A stretch of 64,000 nt of DNA. Origin: Robiginitomaculum sp. Its GTDB lineage: Bacteria; Pseudomonadota; Alphaproteobacteria; Caulobacterales; Maricaulaceae. Location of the stretch: the NCBI GenBank assembly GCA_021776615.1, contig JAJFFO010000008.1, positions 51,153-115,152 of the forward strand. Direction: 5' to 3'. A model generated the notes under the pieces. It did no database searches, was not told where the DNA came from, and saw only the letters and a list, made by a program, of their open reading frames with translations. The translations under genes and the position numbers were made by a program. Numbering within the stretch: position 1 is the first letter of the stretch; every line of letters begins with the position of its first letter. Below, one piece after another: positions 20,375 to 29,807 of the stretch.

Positions 20375-21409
20375 ATGTCTGAACCCGGCGATAATGGTCT
20401 AAGTTATGCGCAAGCTGGCGTGGATATTAGCGCCGGAGATCGGTTGGTCGAAAAACTGCGGGTTTTGACCAAAAAAACCCGCCGCGCCGGGGCCGATACC
20501 GGGCTTGGTGGTTTTGGCGGGGCGTTTGACCTCAAAGCGGCAGGCTTTGAAGACCCGATATTAATCTCCGGCACTGACGGCGTTGGCACCAAGCTCAAAG
20601 TGGCCGTACAGAGCGGCCACATCAACACGGTTGGAATCGATTTGGTCGCGATGTGCGTTAATGATATTTTGGCGCAAGGCGCAGAGCCGTTATTTTTTCT
20701 CGACTATTTCGCCTGTGGTCAATTGGATCCGGAACAAGCCGCAACCGTGATTGGCGGAATTGCCGACGGGTGCAAGGACGCGGGCTGCGCGTTAATTGGC
20801 GGCGAAACCGCTGAAATGCCGGGCATGTATGCGGGCGAGGACTTTGATCTTGCTGGCTTTACGGTGGGCGCGGCAGAGCGCGACAGTCTTTTGCCGCGCA
20901 AAGACGCCATGCAAGCCGGTGATGTGCTTATTGCGCTTGGCGCATCAGGCCCACATTCCAACGGCTATTCGCTTATCCGCGCGGTGGTCGACCTTAAGGG
21001 ACTGGGATGGGCAGCCCCCTCCCCATTTGCACCGCAACAAAGCTTAGCCGAGTCTTTGCTAACCCCGACACGGATTTATGTACGCTCTTTGCTGCCCCAA
21101 ATTCGCACCGGGCGCATAATAGGATTGGCGCATATCACCGGCGGAGGATTGATCGAAAACCCACCGCGCATGCTGCCTGTGCATCTTGAAGCCGCGATTG
21201 ATTATAATTCGTGGGTTTTACCTTCCGTATTTTCATGGCTGGAAGAAAACGGTGGAATTTCCACCAAAGAGTTACGCCGCACGTTTAATTGCGGCATTGG
21301 CATGTTGGCGGTGGTGAAACCCGAAGACGCCGACAATGTGGTCGAAGAATTACGCGCCGCCGGGGAAACCGCGTGGGTAGCGGGCGAATTGAGGGATGCG
21401 GCAAAATGA
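20375..21409 (+). CDS. purM: phosphoribosylformylglycinamidine cyclo-ligase
   Basis: 344 aa. Makes aminoimidazole ribonucleotide, step 5 of purine synthesis. Motifs are SYAQAGVDISAGDRLVEKL, FGGAFDLKA, LISGTDGVGTKLKVA, CVNDILAQGAEPLFFLDYFA and LIGGETAEMPGMYA. The frame is open 231 bases further upstream but that part is antisense to the DUF2066 start; AAGGATAGGGA ahead of the ATG at 20375 and the family length fix the start. The promoter region is shared divergently with the DUF2066-hdaA-ppk1-ppx run. Confidence 0.96.
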   Translation: MSEPGDNGLSYAQAGVDISAGDRLVEKLRVLTKKTRRAGADTGLGGFGGAFDLKAAGFEDPILISGTDGVGTKLKVAVQSGHINTVGIDLVAMCVNDILAQGAEPLFFLDYFACGQLDPEQAATVIGGIADGCKDAGCALIGGETAEMPGMYAGEDFDLAGFTVGAAERDSLLPRKDAMQAGDVLIALGASGPHSNGYSLIRAVVDLKGLGWAAPSPFAPQQSLAESLLTPTRIYVRSLLPQIRTGRIIGLAHITGGGLIENPPRMLPVHLEAAIDYNSWVLPSVFSWLEENGGISTKELRRTFNCGIGMLAVVKPEDADNVVEELRAAGETAWVAGELRDAAK

Positions 21410-22050
21410 GTTTGCCTATCGGGGTGTTGATCTCCGGCCGGGGATCAAACCTGCAAAAATTAATACAGACATGCGTGCCAGCGGATTTTCCGGCGCATAT
21501 CAAATTGGTGATCGCCAACCGGCCAGACGCAGCGGGGCTGCAAATGGCGGCAAAAGCCGGGATTGCCACCGCCATTATCGATCATCGTAAATATGGCAGC
21601 CGTACGGAATTTGAAGACGCCATGAGCGCGACCTTACGCAATGCTGGGGTCGAATTTATCTGTTTGGCCGGGTTTATGCGTCTGTTAAGCGCTGGCTTTG
21701 TCGAGGAATGGCAGGGAAAACTGATCAACATTCATCCCTCGCTCCTGCCGGCATTTAAAGGCCTTGCAACCCATGATCAGGCATTGATGGCCGGGGTAAA
21801 ACTGCATGGCTGCACCGTGCATTATGTCAGTGCGAAAATGGACGCTGGGGCGATTATCGGTCAGGCGGCCGTGCCGGTATTGCATGATGACACGCCGCAA
21901 TCCCTGGCGACGCGGGTATTGGAGGCCGAACACCGGCTTTATCCGGCCTGTTTGGAGGCGATTATCCGGGGTGAAATTCGATTTGAACACGGTAAGGTTG
22001 TGAGCCCTGCCAGCCTACGCCGAGAAAACGAAAAATTACTCAATTTTTGA
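21406..22050 (+). CDS. purN: phosphoribosylglycinamide formyltransferase
   Basis: 214 aa. Adds the formyl group from 10-formyltetrahydrofolate in step 3 of purine synthesis. GVLISGRGSNLQKLI is the N-terminal nucleotide site; INIHPSLLPAFKGLATHDQA contains the catalytic His, and HYVSAKMDAGAIIGQAAVPV the catalytic Asp. The ATG overlaps the purM stop (ATGA), giving the standard purM-purN pair. The track's longer frame before 21406 lies inside purM and is ignored. Confidence 0.96.
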   Translation: MSLPIGVLISGRGSNLQKLIQTCVPADFPAHIKLVIANRPDAAGLQMAAKAGIATAIIDHRKYGSRTEFEDAMSATLRNAGVEFICLAGFMRLLSAGFVEEWQGKLINIHPSLLPAFKGLATHDQALMAGVKLHGCTVHYVSAKMDAGAIIGQAAVPVLHDDTPQSLATRVLEAEHRLYPACLEAIIRGEIRFEHGKVVSPASLRRENEKLLNF

Positions 22051-22228
22051 TACCAAAGGCTTACTCCACTGGTCAATTGGACAGCTATTTTGGCCAAAGT
22101 CCCTATGTGACCTCGCTTATGTGATCAAAATATCACTTCACGGATGTTAATGCCGTGCCCAAGGCCACAAATACTGGCTTCCGCACGGCGCAGCGCTTAA
22201 AAGTTGACCATACAGTTAATGTGATTTG

Positions 22229-22242
22229 CCGACAATTGTCGG
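22229..22242. promoter_or_regulatory. 14-bp perfect palindrome upstream of the TonB receptor
   Basis: CCGACAATTGTCGG is perfectly palindromic and is framed by TTTG and GCAAA arms with a small asymmetry. It ends 22 bases before the chosen receptor start. Its place and symmetry suggest the operator of a dimeric repressor controlling receptor synthesis. No regulator gene is adjacent. Confidence 0.4.
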
Positions 22243-22264
22243 TAGCAAACTTGGGAAAACACCA

Positions 22265-24487
22265 ATGATTACGACATCAAAGAAAGCACTAGGATCTCTT
22301 GGCAGTACGGCCAGCATTTTTGCGCTTGCCCTTTCGGGCGCTCTTGCCACGCCCGCAGCGGCGCAAGACGCCACTGCAAGTGACGGCTTGGACCTGATTA
22401 TTGTGACGGCACAAAAACGGGCTGAAAATGTCCAGGAAGTGCCAATTTCGATCACCACCATGAAGGGCGATACTCTCGACGACCTATTGAGTGGCGGCGA
22501 AGACATTTTAGCGCTTTCTGCGCGCATTCCAAGTTTGAACATTGAATCTTCCAATGGTCGTACTGCCCCACGTTTCTATATTCGTGGCCTTGGCAATACC
22601 GATTTTGACCTCGCCGCTTCTCAGCCGGTGTCGGTCATTATGGATGATGTGGTGATGGAAAATGTGGCGCTGAAAAGCTTCCCTCTGTTTGACGTGGCGC
22701 AAGTCGAAGTCCTGCGCGGCCCACAAGGTACGCTTTTTGGACGCAATACCACGGCTGGTATCGTCAAATTTGATACCACACGCCCAAGCCATGAATTTGA
22801 AGCTATTGGCAATGCAAGCTGGGCCCGGTTTAACACCGTGCGGCTCGATGGTGCAGTTGGCGGTAGCCTGATCACCGATAAATTGGCCATGCGGGTTTCT
22901 GCGCTATATGAAACGCGCGATGATTGGGTCGATAATGGCTTCACCGGCGAAAACAATGTGATTGGCGGATTCACCGACCAAGCCGCTCGCGTTCAATTGC
23001 TGTATACACCTACTGATCGTTTTACGGCTTTGTTGAGCGGACAAGCTCGTTCGCTTCGCGGCAATACGGCGACTTTGTTCCGCGCCAACATTTTCGATAC
23101 TGGCAGCAATGCATTGAACGGAAACTTTATTCGCGACACCGTGTTTTTTGACGAAGGCCAAAATCAGCGCCAAGTGCAAGACGCAACCGGCTTAACGCTA
23201 AAAATGGAATACGAAGCCGACCTGGCGACATTTACGTCGATCACGTCGATCAATTCTACCGATGGTTCAAGCGTTGGTGATATTGATGGCGGCTTTGGTG
23301 CCGTATTCTTGCCGGTAAGTGGTCCCGGCTTTATTCCCTTCCCATCACAAACTGAAGGGTCCATCAAAAACCACAATCAGTTCACCCAGGAATTCCGTCT
23401 TGCCAGCAATGGTGACGGGCCGCTCAAATGGCAATTTGGTACCTATTATTTCAACATGGATTTGGACGTAGCAACCAACCCGTTCTTTGTTCCTGAAACC
23501 GTTTTGAAACAGTCCAATAACACCTGGGCCGTTTTCGGTCAGGGTAGCTATGACTTTACCGATCGTTTCACTGTCACCGCAGGCGTCCGCTACACGGAAG
23601 ATGAAAAGCAATTGGGTTCCATTGCCACAAACTTCCCTGTGCCCGGCGTTACCACAGAAGACGACGAAGTCAGCTGGGATATCAGTGCCAATTATGAAGC
23701 GACTGAAAATGTAAACGTTTATGCGCGGGCCGCTCGCGGTTTCCGTGCGCCGTCCATTCAGGGCCGTGACGTTGCTTTCTTTGGTTTGCCTTCTTCGGCA
23801 CAATCAGAAGTTATCAACTCTTATGAAACCGGTTTCAAATCTGAGTTGCTTGAAAACACCTTGCGTTTTAATGCGGATGTTTATTATTACCGCATCAAGA
23901 ACATGCAGCTTACCGCCATTGGTGGTGCCGGCAATTTCAACCAACTTATCAATGCCAAAAAAGGCGTTGGTTATGGGTTTGAAGCGGACCTTGAATGGTT
24001 GGCTACGGATAATCTCGTATTCACCGGTGGCTTCGCATATAATGACACCGAGTTTAAAGACCCTAACTTGACCGTGCCAATTTGTGGATCTGGCCTATGT
24101 ACACCGCTTGATCCGCTGGATGCCTTGGGCAATGCCAATATCGACGGAAACCCCTTCCCGCAGGCCCCCAAAGTGACCGCAAACTTTACCGCCCGTTATT
24201 CCGTACCCTTTGGTGCTGAGGGTGAAGTCTACGCTTTCACCGATTGGTCAATTCAAGGCGCAACTAATTTCTTCCTCTATCAATCTGAAGAATTTAGAAC
24301 CAGTGGGAATTTTGAAGGTGGCCTGCGCGCCGGTTATGCCAAAAATGATGGCTCTCTCGATGTCTCCGCCTTTGTGCGCAATATCACCAATGAGAGAAAT
24401 ATTATTGGCGGTATCGACTTCAACAATCTTACCGGCTTTGCCAAAGAGCCACGCATCTTTGGTATTTCCGTATCCGTGCGTCGCTAG
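22265..24487 (+). CDS. TonB-dependent outer-membrane receptor
   Basis: 740 aa. A signal peptide (SIFALALSGALATPAAAQ) is followed by a plug domain: LIIVTAQKRAENVQEVPISI (TonB-box/plug start), PRFYIRGLGNTDFD, VEVLRGPQGTLFGRNTTAGI. The rest is a 22-strand type barrel ending in KEPRIFGISVSVRR with a terminal aromatic-poor strand. The IIVTAQKRxENxQxVP form is the class abundant in Caulobacterales and sphingomonads, for which substrates (glycans, aromatics, siderophores) are mostly unknown. It is monocistronic, with a strong terminator behind it. Start chosen for the signal peptide; an upstream ATG at 22226 would run through the palindrome. Confidence 0.9.
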   Translation: MITTSKKALGSLGSTASIFALALSGALATPAAAQDATASDGLDLIIVTAQKRAENVQEVPISITTMKGDTLDDLLSGGEDILALSARIPSLNIESSNGRTAPRFYIRGLGNTDFDLAASQPVSVIMDDVVMENVALKSFPLFDVAQVEVLRGPQGTLFGRNTTAGIVKFDTTRPSHEFEAIGNASWARFNTVRLDGAVGGSLITDKLAMRVSALYETRDDWVDNGFTGENNVIGGFTDQAARVQLLYTPTDRFTALLSGQARSLRGNTATLFRANIFDTGSNALNGNFIRDTVFFDEGQNQRQVQDATGLTLKMEYEADLATFTSITSINSTDGSSVGDIDGGFGAVFLPVSGPGFIPFPSQTEGSIKNHNQFTQEFRLASNGDGPLKWQFGTYYFNMDLDVATNPFFVPETVLKQSNNTWAVFGQGSYDFTDRFTVTAGVRYTEDEKQLGSIATNFPVPGVTTEDDEVSWDISANYEATENVNVYARAARGFRAPSIQGRDVAFFGLPSSAQSEVINSYETGFKSELLENTLRFNADVYYYRIKNMQLTAIGGAGNFNQLINAKKGVGYGFEADLEWLATDNLVFTGGFAYNDTEFKDPNLTVPICGSGLCTPLDPLDALGNANIDGNPFPQAPKVTANFTARYSVPFGAEGEVYAFTDWSIQGATNFFLYQSEEFRTSGNFEGGLRAGYAKNDGSLDVSAFVRNITNERNIIGGIDFNNLTGFAKEPRIFGISVSVRR

Positions 24488-24507
24488 ACCACACCGGACA
24501 AATTGTG

Positions 24508-24538
24508 AAAAAGGCCCGGCAATTGCCGGGCCTTTTTT
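24508..24538 (+). terminator. rho-independent terminator of the TonB receptor gene
   Basis: AAGGCCCGGC, a four-base AATT loop and GCCGGGCCTT form a perfect GC-rich hairpin followed by a T run, 25 bases after the stop. A-rich sequence on the other side would also allow it to act in the reverse direction. Confidence 0.9.
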
Positions 24539-24602
24539 CTTGCCCTTAACATAAATCAATGCTCCCCTTTTGTTTCGTCGCCACTTGAGAAGAGAGAGCA
24601 TT

Positions 24603-25319
24603 ATGATCACCTTGTTTCAACCGCCCCCTGGTTTCGGCGCCGCTAATCCAAGCCCGTTTTGTATCAAGCTCGAAGTATTGCTCAAAATGGCCGATGTTGA
24701 TTACAAAACCCAACTGGAAGGTAATCCGCGCAACGGCCCCAACGGCAAAATTCCTTACATCAAGGATAAAGGCACAGCGCTCGGCGATAGCGATCGCATT
24801 CAACTCTATCTCGAAAGCGAGTATAATGTGGAGTTTTTCGAGGGCCTGAACGCCAATCAAAAAGCCCAATCCTTGGCGTTCATTCGTCTGGCCGATGAGC
24901 ACCTTTATTGGGTCGTGATTTATTCGCGGTGGATGGAAGATAAAAACTGGCGAATTATCAAGAAGCGGTTTTTTGGAAAAATGCCGCTTATTCTTCGAAT
25001 GTTTGTGCCCAATATGCTACGTAAAGGCGTGCGAAAGTCTATGACCGGACACGGAATAGGACGCCACGACCGCGCCACGATCTACGCCATGGGCGCGGAA
25101 GATTTGACCGCCATTGCCGATTTCATTGCCGATCGAGATTTTGCGTTTGGCAGTACGCCGACAGCAGTAGATGCCGCGCTTTACGGACAGTTGAGCGCGA
25201 TTATTGATGCGCCATTTGATACGCCACTAAAGCGCGCCGCCCTGTCGCATGATACCTTAAGCGCCTATTGCAAACGTATGCGGGCTAGGTATTTCCCTAA
25301 TCTGGGTGATGTTGCCTAA
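24603..25319 (+). CDS. glutathione S-transferase family protein (metaxin/Faxc-like)
   Basis: 238 aa. The N-terminal thioredoxin-like domain starts LFQPPPGFGAANPSPFCIKL, the form seen in the Tom37/failed-axon-connections branch of the GST superfamily; GKIPYIKDKG and SDRIQLYLE are the cis-Pro and Glu-Ser equivalents. The C-terminal helical domain includes GRHDRATIYAMGAEDLTAIA and FGSTPTAVDAALYGQLSAII. Whether it conjugates glutathione is unknown. The ATG at 24603 follows GAGAGAGC; the 11 codons before it are not supported. Confidence 0.8.
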   Translation: MITLFQPPPGFGAANPSPFCIKLEVLLKMADVDYKTQLEGNPRNGPNGKIPYIKDKGTALGDSDRIQLYLESEYNVEFFEGLNANQKAQSLAFIRLADEHLYWVVIYSRWMEDKNWRIIKKRFFGKMPLILRMFVPNMLRKGVRKSMTGHGIGRHDRATIYAMGAEDLTAIADFIADRDFAFGSTPTAVDAALYGQLSAIIDAPFDTPLKRAALSHDTLSAYCKRMRARYFPNLGDVA

Positions 25320-25383
25320 AAGCGGCCTAAAGACTGGCTGGGTTGAAGAATGGTGCGTTGCGTCTAAAGCCGCGCTACGCATT

Positions 25384-26112
25384 TCATTCCTCCCCCTCCA
25401 TCACTTCCCAGCCACCAGTTTTCAGCACTTCAATGGGACGATATTGGGTTTTATAGCGCATTTTTTCACTATTTTTGATCCAAAACCCCAAATACACAAA
25501 GGGGTTATGGTTTTGTCTGGCTTGTAAAATATGGTCCAAAATAATGAACGCCCCTAAAGAGCGCCCTTCCTCCGCAGGCTCGAAGAAACTGTATACCAAG
25601 GACGGTCCATCGCTTAAATTGTCCACCAAAGCGGCGGCCATAAGCTTGCCATTAGCGTCTCGATATTCACACACCTGACTGCGTGCCGCAGTGTCTTCCA
25701 CCATGCTCAAATAGTCGGCATAAGAGATGTCCTCCATGCCACCTTCGGGATGCCGTGCGCGTATATAGCGCAACAATAAAGCGTAATGTTCATCGCTGGC
25801 CAAAGCCGCTTCGACGGTGCGCACAAGGTCCGCATTCTTCCTTATCACCCGTTTTTGCGTGCGGCTGGGCGTAAATGCCGACGCCAAAACGCGCACGGAC
25901 TGACACGCCGAACAACTTTCGCATGCGGGGCGATAGACAATGTTTTGCGAACGGCGAAAGCCCACTTGTGTTAGCGCATCATTTAATTCTGGGCCGTCCA
26001 ACACGTTCAAATGCGTGAACAATTTACGCTCAAGCTGATCCGGCAGGTACGGGCATGGTGCCGGTTCCGTCAAGAAAAACCGCAATTGTTTAAGCGGAAA
26101 CGGGTGGGTCAT
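25384..26112 (-). CDS. bpt: aspartate/glutamate leucyltransferase (ATE1-like)
   Basis: 242 aa. Transfers leucine from Leu-tRNA to N-terminal Asp or Glu, marking proteins for ClpS-ClpAP decay. The N-terminal cysteine region typical of ATE family members is seen as VYRPACESCSACQSVRVLA. Further family blocks are SRTQKRVIRKNADLVRTV, LVDNLSDGPSLVYSFFEP and HNPFVYLGFWIKNSEKMRYK. It lies 28 bases after the SLC13 permease on the same strand but has no obvious functional link to it. Confidence 0.9.
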   Translation of the reverse strand: MTHPFPLKQLRFFLTEPAPCPYLPDQLERKLFTHLNVLDGPELNDALTQVGFRRSQNIVYRPACESCSACQSVRVLASAFTPSRTQKRVIRKNADLVRTVEAALASDEHYALLLRYIRARHPEGGMEDISYADYLSMVEDTAARSQVCEYRDANGKLMAAALVDNLSDGPSLVYSFFEPAEEGRSLGAFIILDHILQARQNHNPFVYLGFWIKNSEKMRYKTQYRPIEVLKTGGWEVMEGEE

Positions 26113-26140
26113 AGCATTCTATCAACTCGTGGGCTGGCGT

Positions 26141-27994
26141 TTATAATCCAAAATAATATGGTGCGAAGAGCGCGAAAACCACCCATAGAACCACCACAAG
26201 GGGGCCGCCAACGCGCAAATAGTCCATAAATTTATAATGCCCGGGCCCCATGACCAAAAGGTTAGTTTGATAGGCAATTGGCGTCGCGAACGAACAATTC
26301 GCCGCATAAATAACCGTCATTACGGCGGCGATAGCCAATTTGCTCTCCATTTCTGGCGTCTCGGCAAACTTTACCGCCGCATTCACCGCAATTGGCGCGA
26401 ACAAAACCGCGGTGGCGGCATTGGATAAAACATTGGTGAGGATGGCAACAATCGCAAACAGACCCACCAGTAGCGCAACGGGGCCATAAGGCATGGCAAG
26501 AGCCACCGCCGTGTTGGCCAGCAAGTCAACAGCGCCGGTTTCCGCCAGACTGGCGCCCATGGCAAAAGCGGCACCAATCAGCAGAAAAATCCGCAAATCC
26601 AGCGCTCGTGCGGCTTGATTGAGGTTTAAACATTTAAACGCCACCATCCCCACCGCGCCGCCCAAAGCGGCCACCAATATCGGGAGTATGCCGCTGGCGG
26701 CCAGCAAAATAGTCACGCCAAAAATGATCCGTGCGCGCGTGGCGCGGCGGATATCGGGCACATCGCTCATTGACCAAAGCAGGACCAGCAAGCTGCGGTC
26801 ATGACGCAATTCGCGCAGGCCCAATTGCGAGCCAAAAAGCAGCACGTCATCGCCCTCCTGCAAGCGGATGGTGGAAAGTTCCTGGCGTAACATATGTGAG
26901 CGGCGTTGCACGCCCAGGACGATGCAGCCGGTGCGGGCGCGCAAGTTAATTTGCTCCACGGTCCGCCCAACATAGCGCGAGCCGGGTGCAACCACGGCTT
27001 CCGTGATGGCCAGAGCCCCCACCGGGTCAGCATCATCATGGCCGGCGCCGGAGCGCAACATACCCGATAGCACGCCGGGATCAGAAATAAGCAAATCATT
27101 AAGCGCTTTGCGGGTTGCGGCAACCGTCAATATATCGCCTTCACACAACGTCGCCTCATCGTCATAGGGCGGATAAAATACCTGGCGACCGCGCTGCACC
27201 ATCCGCACCGTCACCGATTGCAACTCGGGAAACATGCCGGCGATAGGCTGTTCGCCCAAATGCGGATTATCGGCAGTAATTTCAACTTGGGCGATATATT
27301 GTCTGCCTGATATCTTTTGCTTTTCGCCAATTTTGCGCTCGGGTAAAAGCCTTTTGCCAATGGTCAGCAAATAGATAATGCCGGCAAAGGCAAGAACCAA
27401 CCCAATAGGCGCAAGATCGAAAAACCCAATATTAATACCGTGCTCGCGCTTCAGCACATCGGCCACCAGCATATTGGTAGAGGAGCCGATCAGCGTGGTC
27501 ATGCCCGCGAGAATAGAAACATAGGATAAGGGAATCATCACGCCGGAGGCAGAAGTGCCAATCCTTTGGGCAATGGTGACCAATACCGGAATAAACATCA
27601 CCACCACCGGCGTATTGTTCACAAAAGCGCTGGTCAGCATAACAAAACCGAACAAGCCGGCCATGGTCAATAGCGGTCGCCGATCATAATAGGCCGCCAG
27701 GGTTCGCGATGGCCCTTCCATGGCGCCGGTATGGAACATGCCCTGCCCCATTACCAATAATGCCAGAATGGCAATCAGCGCCGGATTAGCAAACCCTGCC
27801 AATAACTCCGGCGCACCAAAGGCGCTGTTCGGCGTAGGCCAGAAGTGGAACAATAACAAAAACACAGCAATCGCCCCAATGGAGACGATCTCAATAGAAT
27901 AAAGCTCGAAGGCGTATAACAGCACAATCCCGGCAACAATGCCCAAGACTAACGTCATTCTTACAAGTTCTGGATCTGCAAACACAGCCATCAT
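26141..27994 (-). CDS. SLC13/DASS-family permease with RCK-C domains
   Basis: About 617 aa. Hydrophobic halves with the DASS/CitMHS pattern (NNTPVVVMFIPVLVTIAQR, LIGSSTNMLVADVLKREHG in the first; FAMGASLAETGAVDLLANTA and LSNAATAVLFAPIAVNAAVK in the second) flank two cytoplasmic TrkA-C/RCK-C domains (about residues 190-290 and 295-380: GSRYVGRTVEQINLRARTG, LQEGDDVLLFGS). Such proteins carry dicarboxylates, sulfate or other anions, with the RCK-C parts as sensors. The frame extends to a TTG at 28039; paired ATGs at 27994/27991 after GAGG are my preferred start, not firmly. Confidence 0.83.
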   Translation of the reverse strand: MMAVFADPELVRMTLVLGIVAGIVLLYAFELYSIEIVSIGAIAVFLLLFHFWPTPNSAFGAPELLAGFANPALIAILALLVMGQGMFHTGAMEGPSRTLAAYYDRRPLLTMAGLFGFVMLTSAFVNNTPVVVMFIPVLVTIAQRIGTSASGVMIPLSYVSILAGMTTLIGSSTNMLVADVLKREHGINIGFFDLAPIGLVLAFAGIIYLLTIGKRLLPERKIGEKQKISGRQYIAQVEITADNPHLGEQPIAGMFPELQSVTVRMVQRGRQVFYPPYDDEATLCEGDILTVAATRKALNDLLISDPGVLSGMLRSGAGHDDADPVGALAITEAVVAPGSRYVGRTVEQINLRARTGCIVLGVQRRSHMLRQELSTIRLQEGDDVLLFGSQLGLRELRHDRSLLVLLWSMSDVPDIRRATRARIIFGVTILLAASGILPILVAALGGAVGMVAFKCLNLNQAARALDLRIFLLIGAAFAMGASLAETGAVDLLANTAVALAMPYGPVALLVGLFAIVAILTNVLSNAATAVLFAPIAVNAAVKFAETPEMESKLAIAAVMTVIYAANCSFATPIAYQTNLLVMGPGHYKFMDYLRVGGPLVVVLWVVFALFAPYYFGL

Positions 27995-28110
27995 CCTCAA
28001 ATCAAGGGGAAAGGCTAGCAGGTCCGCGAGGGCTGACAAGGGCTATGTTGAAGACGTATCTGTTCTCGCTGTACACGGGTCAGTCAAAAATTGCGGCGAG
28101 TATCCCGACG

Positions 28111-29598
28111 CTAATAATTGGCCAATAAATCCTCGTGTTTTGGCAATCTTTGCAAGCTCTCTTTCACACCCTGCGACAAGTCAGGAATTGTTCCGGTATT
28201 ATCGGCGGCAAGTGTGGGTCTATGCCCCATGCCAAAGAGAATGTATTCATAGCTGGGCAGACCGAATAGAAACGGCTGATGGCTGAAATCCACAGCACCC
28301 GGCGGCCTGGTTTTCCACTGCTCCAGTTTGTCTTGAAGGCCGGGTAGAATATGTTCTGGTTTTTGCACTTCACGCCAAAACGCACTGTCATCACGGTTGG
28401 ACAAGCAGTAGTGCATATTGATGTATTCCAACCCTTCGGCAAACACCAAATCCATATTCTGGTTGAAGGTCTTGGCGGCGCTGGCCATGTCCTCGCCAAT
28501 ATTGGGAAGCGTTTCACCCAAGGTTCTGGCAGCATATTCAATAAGATACAGTCCGGTTGATTCAAGTGGCTCCAAAAACCCGCCGGAAAGACCTATGGCT
28601 ACGCAATTGCCACACCACGGGCTTTCATTGCTTTGGCTTTTGAATTTGATGTGCTGAACGTCGATAGCGTCAGCATGCTTGCCTTCATGTTGCCGTAAAA
28701 CCATTTCCGCATCATCTTCGGTCTCGAACGCACTCGAATATACATACCCCGTCCCCCGGCGGTTACGCAGACCAATATCCCAAATCCAGCCGGCACGCTG
28801 GGCGGTTGAGGTGGTGAAAGGCTTAAGAGTGGCGGGGCGGTAAGTGTCGTAAGGAACACGCATGGTAACCGCGCGATCGCACAAGAGATAATTGGAAAAG
28901 TCGCGGGTTTTTACCTTCAGTTTCTGCCTGTGCAGCACCGAACGAAAACCGGTGCAGTCGATGTAAAGATCAGCTTCATAGCTCTCGTCTTTATCGGTCT
29001 TTATTTGGCTAATATGACCTTGCGCATTCACCTCTACATCCGTGACATTGGCAAGATGGTGCTTAATCCCTGCTTTCTTGCCATGTTCGCATAAAAATTG
29101 CGCAAACTTCACCGCGTCCAAGTGATAGGCATAGGGAAAGGGCGACATATAGGATTCCATTTGCGGCACTTTTGGCCCCAATCCGGCATCACTTATATGC
29201 GTGAGGAGTGAAAATGCCTTGGCAAACTCATTGTCCGTGGATGGCTGCTGGTTTTGCTGCAACCATGCGGGGGTTTGGGTCGCCATATCTTGTGGAAAGC
29301 AGCGGTCAAACGGGTGATCATAGGACGAATCTTTACGCCAGTTTTTAAAGCGAATGAGGTTTTTAAACGTCGCGTCTGCAGCGTGCATAAAATCACGCTC
29401 ATCAACACCAATCGTCGACAAGGTTTGCCGTATTGTCGGCACCGTTGCCTCACCAACACCAATTTTAGGAATATTTGGCGATTCGAGAAGCGATATAGCC
29501 GTAGGCTTTTCGCCATTTTTATTTAGTAATGCGTTAAGCAGGCTAGCGGTGATCCAGCCAGCGCTGCCGCCGCCAACCACCAAAATTGATTTTACCAC
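28111..29598 (-). CDS. flavin-dependent tryptophan halogenase family protein
   Basis: 495 aa. FAD site GGGSAGWITA at the N-terminus. Lys79 (TFKNLIRFKNW) and Glu346 (EPLESTGLYLIEY) fall at the very numbers of the catalytic Lys and Glu of PrnA/RebH, so HOCl-type halogenation chemistry looks preserved. The diagnostic WxWxIP motif reads WIWDIGL (271-277), with Gly for Pro. Substrate could be tryptophan, another indole or a peptide; many TonB-receptor-linked homologues in Caulobacterales have no known substrate. No flavin reductase or biosynthetic genes adjoin; the nearest partner is a TonB receptor 3.6 kb away. Confidence 0.87.
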   Translation of the reverse strand: MVKSILVVGGGSAGWITASLLNALLNKNGEKPTAISLLESPNIPKIGVGEATVPTIRQTLSTIGVDERDFMHAADATFKNLIRFKNWRKDSSYDHPFDRCFPQDMATQTPAWLQQNQQPSTDNEFAKAFSLLTHISDAGLGPKVPQMESYMSPFPYAYHLDAVKFAQFLCEHGKKAGIKHHLANVTDVEVNAQGHISQIKTDKDESYEADLYIDCTGFRSVLHRQKLKVKTRDFSNYLLCDRAVTMRVPYDTYRPATLKPFTTSTAQRAGWIWDIGLRNRRGTGYVYSSAFETEDDAEMVLRQHEGKHADAIDVQHIKFKSQSNESPWCGNCVAIGLSGGFLEPLESTGLYLIEYAARTLGETLPNIGEDMASAAKTFNQNMDLVFAEGLEYINMHYCLSNRDDSAFWREVQKPEHILPGLQDKLEQWKTRPPGAVDFSHQPFLFGLPSYEYILFGMGHRPTLAADNTGTIPDLSQGVKESLQRLPKHEDLLANY

Positions 29599-29807
29599 CG
29601 TATTCCCCTTACCGAAGCTTATGTTCGTTTCCCAAAATCAAATCTTCTGCCGGGCGATTTTCAAAATTTCTGTTATTATCTAAAAACCTGAAGTTCCCGG
29701 TCGGCTGGCAGCCAACATACACCAAAGCTGAGCACAGTCACCTTGCTCTCCCTGCGGCATTTTGGATGCTTGAGCGTTGCCGCGAAAACTTTGAAGGTGG
29801 CGGCTGT

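Noticed and set aside
24248..24610. Minus-strand ORF over the end of the TonB receptor
   Set aside because: It crosses the terminator hairpin and is antisense to conserved barrel strands; no family match recognised.
29599..29807. Plus-strand ORF between halogenase and patatin genes
   Set aside because: No ribosome site, family or codon pattern; it looks like an ordinary intergenic gap.
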